DNA from: DATKZH01 sp964505295
GTDB lineage: Bacteria; Planctomycetota; Planctomycetia; Pirellulales; Thermoguttaceae
Direction: 5' to 3'
NCBI GenBank assembly: GCA_964505295.1
Contig: CAZDHR010000125.1
Span: 1 to 16,476, forward strand
Length of the DNA stretch: 16,476 nt
This document shows, in pieces, positions 14,371-16,476 of this stretch; within the stretch, counting starts at the first letter, position 1, and each line of letters starts with the position of its first letter. A model generated the notes under the pieces. The model worked only from the letters and a program-made list of their open reading frames with translations. It ran no database searches and was not told where the DNA came from. A program made the translations under genes and the position numbers.

Positions 14371-14551
14371 GTAGCAGGCACACGCCGAGCTTGCGAGTTT
14401 TTTTGGAATCGACCGTAGTACCGCGTTGCTTCCAGGCACAAGAAGGCACATTTGACATTCCTAGGGTGAGCGCCCGACAGAATGTGCCCCTACTTTTCGT
14501 TGCAGAACGGTCGAAATCGAAAAAATCACAACCTGGCCGTGTGCCTGCTAC
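14371..14551. repeat. 181-bp imperfect inverted-repeat element (MITE-like)
   Basis: The ends are perfect 14-base inverted copies: GTAGCAGGCACACG (14371-14384) and its reverse complement at 14538-14551. Similarity continues inward. Both arms, read inward, have a T-run, then TCGACCGT, then GGCACATT (14445-14452 on the left, the complement at 14481-14488 on the right). This leaves a centre of roughly 28 bases. Arms are about 70-80 bases with mismatches and small gaps. No ORF inside is credible. TCC flanks both ends and could be a three-base target duplication, but that is weak. It could be a non-autonomous transposable element, two converging copies of a dispersed repeat, or a long hairpin RNA. 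Confidence 0.65.
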
Positions 14552-14584
14552 TCCGCAAATGGGGAAGTGGTTCTTCGGCCGGTC

Positions 14585-16405
14585 CTAATCCGACTCGATC
14601 TCCACCAGCGGCTCCACCTCGCCGTCCCGGTCGAATCGAGCCACGAGCATCTCGGTCGTCAGATTGTGGCCCAATAGCGTGCGGTTGCCCGTCGGCCCCA
14701 ACGAGCGGTAGATCAACCATTGGTGCTTGCCGATCATCACGCGATAGCCGACCGCGACGTCGCTCGGCTGCGCCCGAAGGTCCTCGGCGACCGTCAAGTG
14801 GCGCCAGGTGAGCCGGCGTGTCATGCGTCCGGGCCGCAGATCGACGAACAGCGGGGCCAACATCGACCGCCCTTGGGCTTGCTGGGAAAGCTCTAAGCCC
14901 CGTTCGGTCTCGACCAGCGAACCGCGACTCGCATCCGCACGCCACTCGCCCAGCGCCAACGGCAAGACCAACCCCAGGCGACGATCGCCCGTCAAGAACC
15001 CCTCTCGCGTCTCGTCGGCCGGGTGGAAGACGACCCCCTCGACCAAAGGCAAGCATCCCCGGTACTCGAGCCTGGCCGGTCGATCGCCGAGAATCGCATC
15101 GGCCAAGAGCAGGAATTCGTCCTGCCGGGCCAGGAGCAGGTGACGTTGCACGCGGAGCCCGCCTGCGAGTTGGATCTCCAGTTCCAGGTAGTCCACGTCG
15201 TCGTCCGAGACCCACAAGAGTTCCTCCCAGCACGACTCGGGCCGGATCGGCTCGCCATCGCGGCGCACCTCCAACCCCCACCGCCCGCTGCACACGAGCC
15301 CCCGCCGGCACTGTAGCTCGATCTGGACCGACTCATCCGGGTAGGCCGCCACGAGCCAGGGAGCCGCCGGGGCCCAGCCCGCACGCAACACGCCCACAGC
15401 AGCCCATTCCGAATGGACGGCCTCCTTGGGCAGGCGGCGAGCGTCGATCCGTGGTGCCGGTGCCTCTTTGCGTTGGGGGAGCACCAGGGCGGCGATCTCG
15501 GCGTCGTCGCGGTCGCCGCCAAAACGAAGCGCGGCCTGAAGCAGGTCGCCGCACCGCGCCCCGCTTCGACCGTCGGAAAAGACGTGCGTACCGTCGTGGC
15601 GGGTGAGGCGCAGGGCGTGACGAACCAGCCACTCGTATTGCGTCTGGGCCGGCCCGGTCCAGGCTCCCTTGGCCGACCCGAGCGAGAGTGCCCGGCACCG
15701 GGTCCAACAGGCCAATAGCGGGCGCAGAAGCCTCAGATGCCTGGCGTGAGGGAGTCCCTCGCCGTCAAGGAGGTCGACGAGCCCGGCCGACAGGGCGCGT
15801 CGCGCCGGCCGCGTCAACTTGCGGCACGCCGCGATCTCTGGAAACAGGTGCGAAAGCGCAAGCGGCAGCTCGCCCGCCAGGAGCTGATGGATCACCGGCT
15901 CGTCGTCCAACGGAATCCCCCGGGCGTCGGAAACGGCACCCAGCAGATGCTCGAGCAAATCCCACCACACCTCCGGCGTCAACCGCTTGGCCAAACCGGG
16001 CAGCGCGTGACACCAGGCCAACGCCTCCAACGCGTAGGCGGCATCCGGGGAGCTACCCGCCGCGTCGGCCAGCCAGCCGAGCACCATCCGCTCCGGCGAC
16101 GGCTCGTCCACACCACCTTTCGATCCGAGTCGGGCGATCTCCTCCACCAGGCCGGCCGCGCCGCGATTTTCGGCCCCGTCGGGCAAGCCCCAGGTCAAGG
16201 GCGAACTCTTGCCCGGCAGAAGCTCGGATAGCGGCAAGGGCTCTTCCCGCTTGGCCAAGTGCTTCGTCCAGGCCGACCAACCCTTCGAGTCCTTGCCCGA
16301 GCGAAAGGCCTTGCGCACCGCGCCGGGCGCCGATTTGTGCCAGATCGTCTGCAAGCGGGAGTTCAGGGGGCCCAAAGGGGTCTCGCCCAAGGGTCTCGCG
16401 TCCAT
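14585..16405 (-). CDS. Large conserved protein of unknown function
   Basis: This is a 606-residue protein without a signal peptide or membrane helix that I can see, so probably cytoplasmic. The first 300 residues are rich in Leu, Ala, Arg and Trp and look all-helical (for example ALEALAWCHALPGLAKRL, HARHLRLLRPLLACWTR). The second half is beta-rich with alternating patterns (WGLEVRRDGEP, DYLELEIQLAGGLRVQRHLLL, LEYRGCLPLV). This helix-then-beta layout is like heparinase/alginate-lyase-type proteins, and WLVRHALRLTRHDGTHVFSDG near 268-288 fits loosely. I see no catalytic motif, so this is only a structural suggestion. The start ATG at 16405 is the first in the frame. The nearest AGGA is about 13 bases upstream, so initiation is not well marked. 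The following gene lies outside the window. Confidence 0.8.
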   Translation of the reverse strand: MDARPLGETPLGPLNSRLQTIWHKSAPGAVRKAFRSGKDSKGWSAWTKHLAKREEPLPLSELLPGKSSPLTWGLPDGAENRGAAGLVEEIARLGSKGGVDEPSPERMVLGWLADAAGSSPDAAYALEALAWCHALPGLAKRLTPEVWWDLLEHLLGAVSDARGIPLDDEPVIHQLLAGELPLALSHLFPEIAACRKLTRPARRALSAGLVDLLDGEGLPHARHLRLLRPLLACWTRCRALSLGSAKGAWTGPAQTQYEWLVRHALRLTRHDGTHVFSDGRSGARCGDLLQAALRFGGDRDDAEIAALVLPQRKEAPAPRIDARRLPKEAVHSEWAAVGVLRAGWAPAAPWLVAAYPDESVQIELQCRRGLVCSGRWGLEVRRDGEPIRPESCWEELLWVSDDDVDYLELEIQLAGGLRVQRHLLLARQDEFLLLADAILGDRPARLEYRGCLPLVEGVVFHPADETREGFLTGDRRLGLVLPLALGEWRADASRGSLVETERGLELSQQAQGRSMLAPLFVDLRPGRMTRRLTWRHLTVAEDLRAQPSDVAVGYRVMIGKHQWLIYRSLGPTGNRTLLGHNLTTEMLVARFDRDGEVEPLVEIESD

Positions 16406-16476
16406 GGTTTGTGGGAGTCCTGCCGTGGGATTATTCAGGTGGAGGGATATAATTGTCGGTAGCCGACGCGACTTCC

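Noticed and set aside
16448..16453. TATAAT on the plus strand near the window end
   Set aside because: No matching -35 hexamer at about 17 bases, and the gene it might serve lies outside the window.

Overview
The window is GC-rich DNA that looks like a chromosomal segment of a planctomycete (Planctomycetota). I infer this from gene content. The secreted protein downstream of guaB has a C-terminal block that I recognise as common in planctomycetes. There is a Tat-exported TIM-barrel hydrolase with a collagen-binding-like tail, and a DUF4062 fragment of the kind abundant in that phylum. Intergenic regions carry heptamer (GGGAGTT) and palindromic repeats. The exact genus cannot be read from the sequence.

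Layout from left to right. (1) At 1-1554 lies a type II restriction-modification pair on the + strand. A beta-class DNA methyltransferase is cut by the window edge and overlaps a PaeR7I/XhoI-like endonuclease that carries a one-base frameshift. (2) At 1652-5543, on the - strand, are nnrE (NAD(P)HX epimerase), a tandem GNAT acetyltransferase and dnaA. They are separated by a 29-bp-arm inverted repeat and by a heptamer-repeat field upstream of dnaA. (3) A small FmdB-type zinc-ribbon protein (+) ends at a strong hairpin. It converges on a secreted planctomycete protein and guaB (both -). (4) From 8626 to 9389 there is no convincing gene, but there are two strong secondary-structure elements. (5) At 9390-11231 (-) are a small two-helix membrane protein and the Tat-exported hydrolase. 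(6) A MazEF-type toxin-antitoxin pair (+, 11463-11961) is divergent from the hydrolase. A perfect palindrome sits between the candidate promoters. (7) An MscS-family mechanosensitive channel (-) follows. (8) At 13667-14551 is a decayed zone. The start of a membrane-protein gene is joined out of frame to a DUF4062 fragment, followed by a 181-bp imperfect inverted-repeat element. (9) A large conserved protein of unknown function (-) closes the window.

Most genes are independent housekeeping or accessory units, and no single pathway ties them together. The functional couples are methyltransferase plus endonuclease, and antitoxin plus toxin. Several candidate -35/-10 pairs are given for dnaA, guaB, the hydrolase, the toxin-antitoxin pair and mscS. 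They were found by eye and are hypotheses. I did not find a clearly new multi-gene system. The observations most worth checking are the frameshifted XhoI-like nuclease, the 14371-14551 inverted-repeat element, the gene-fusion scar just before it, and the structured non-coding region downstream of 9050.
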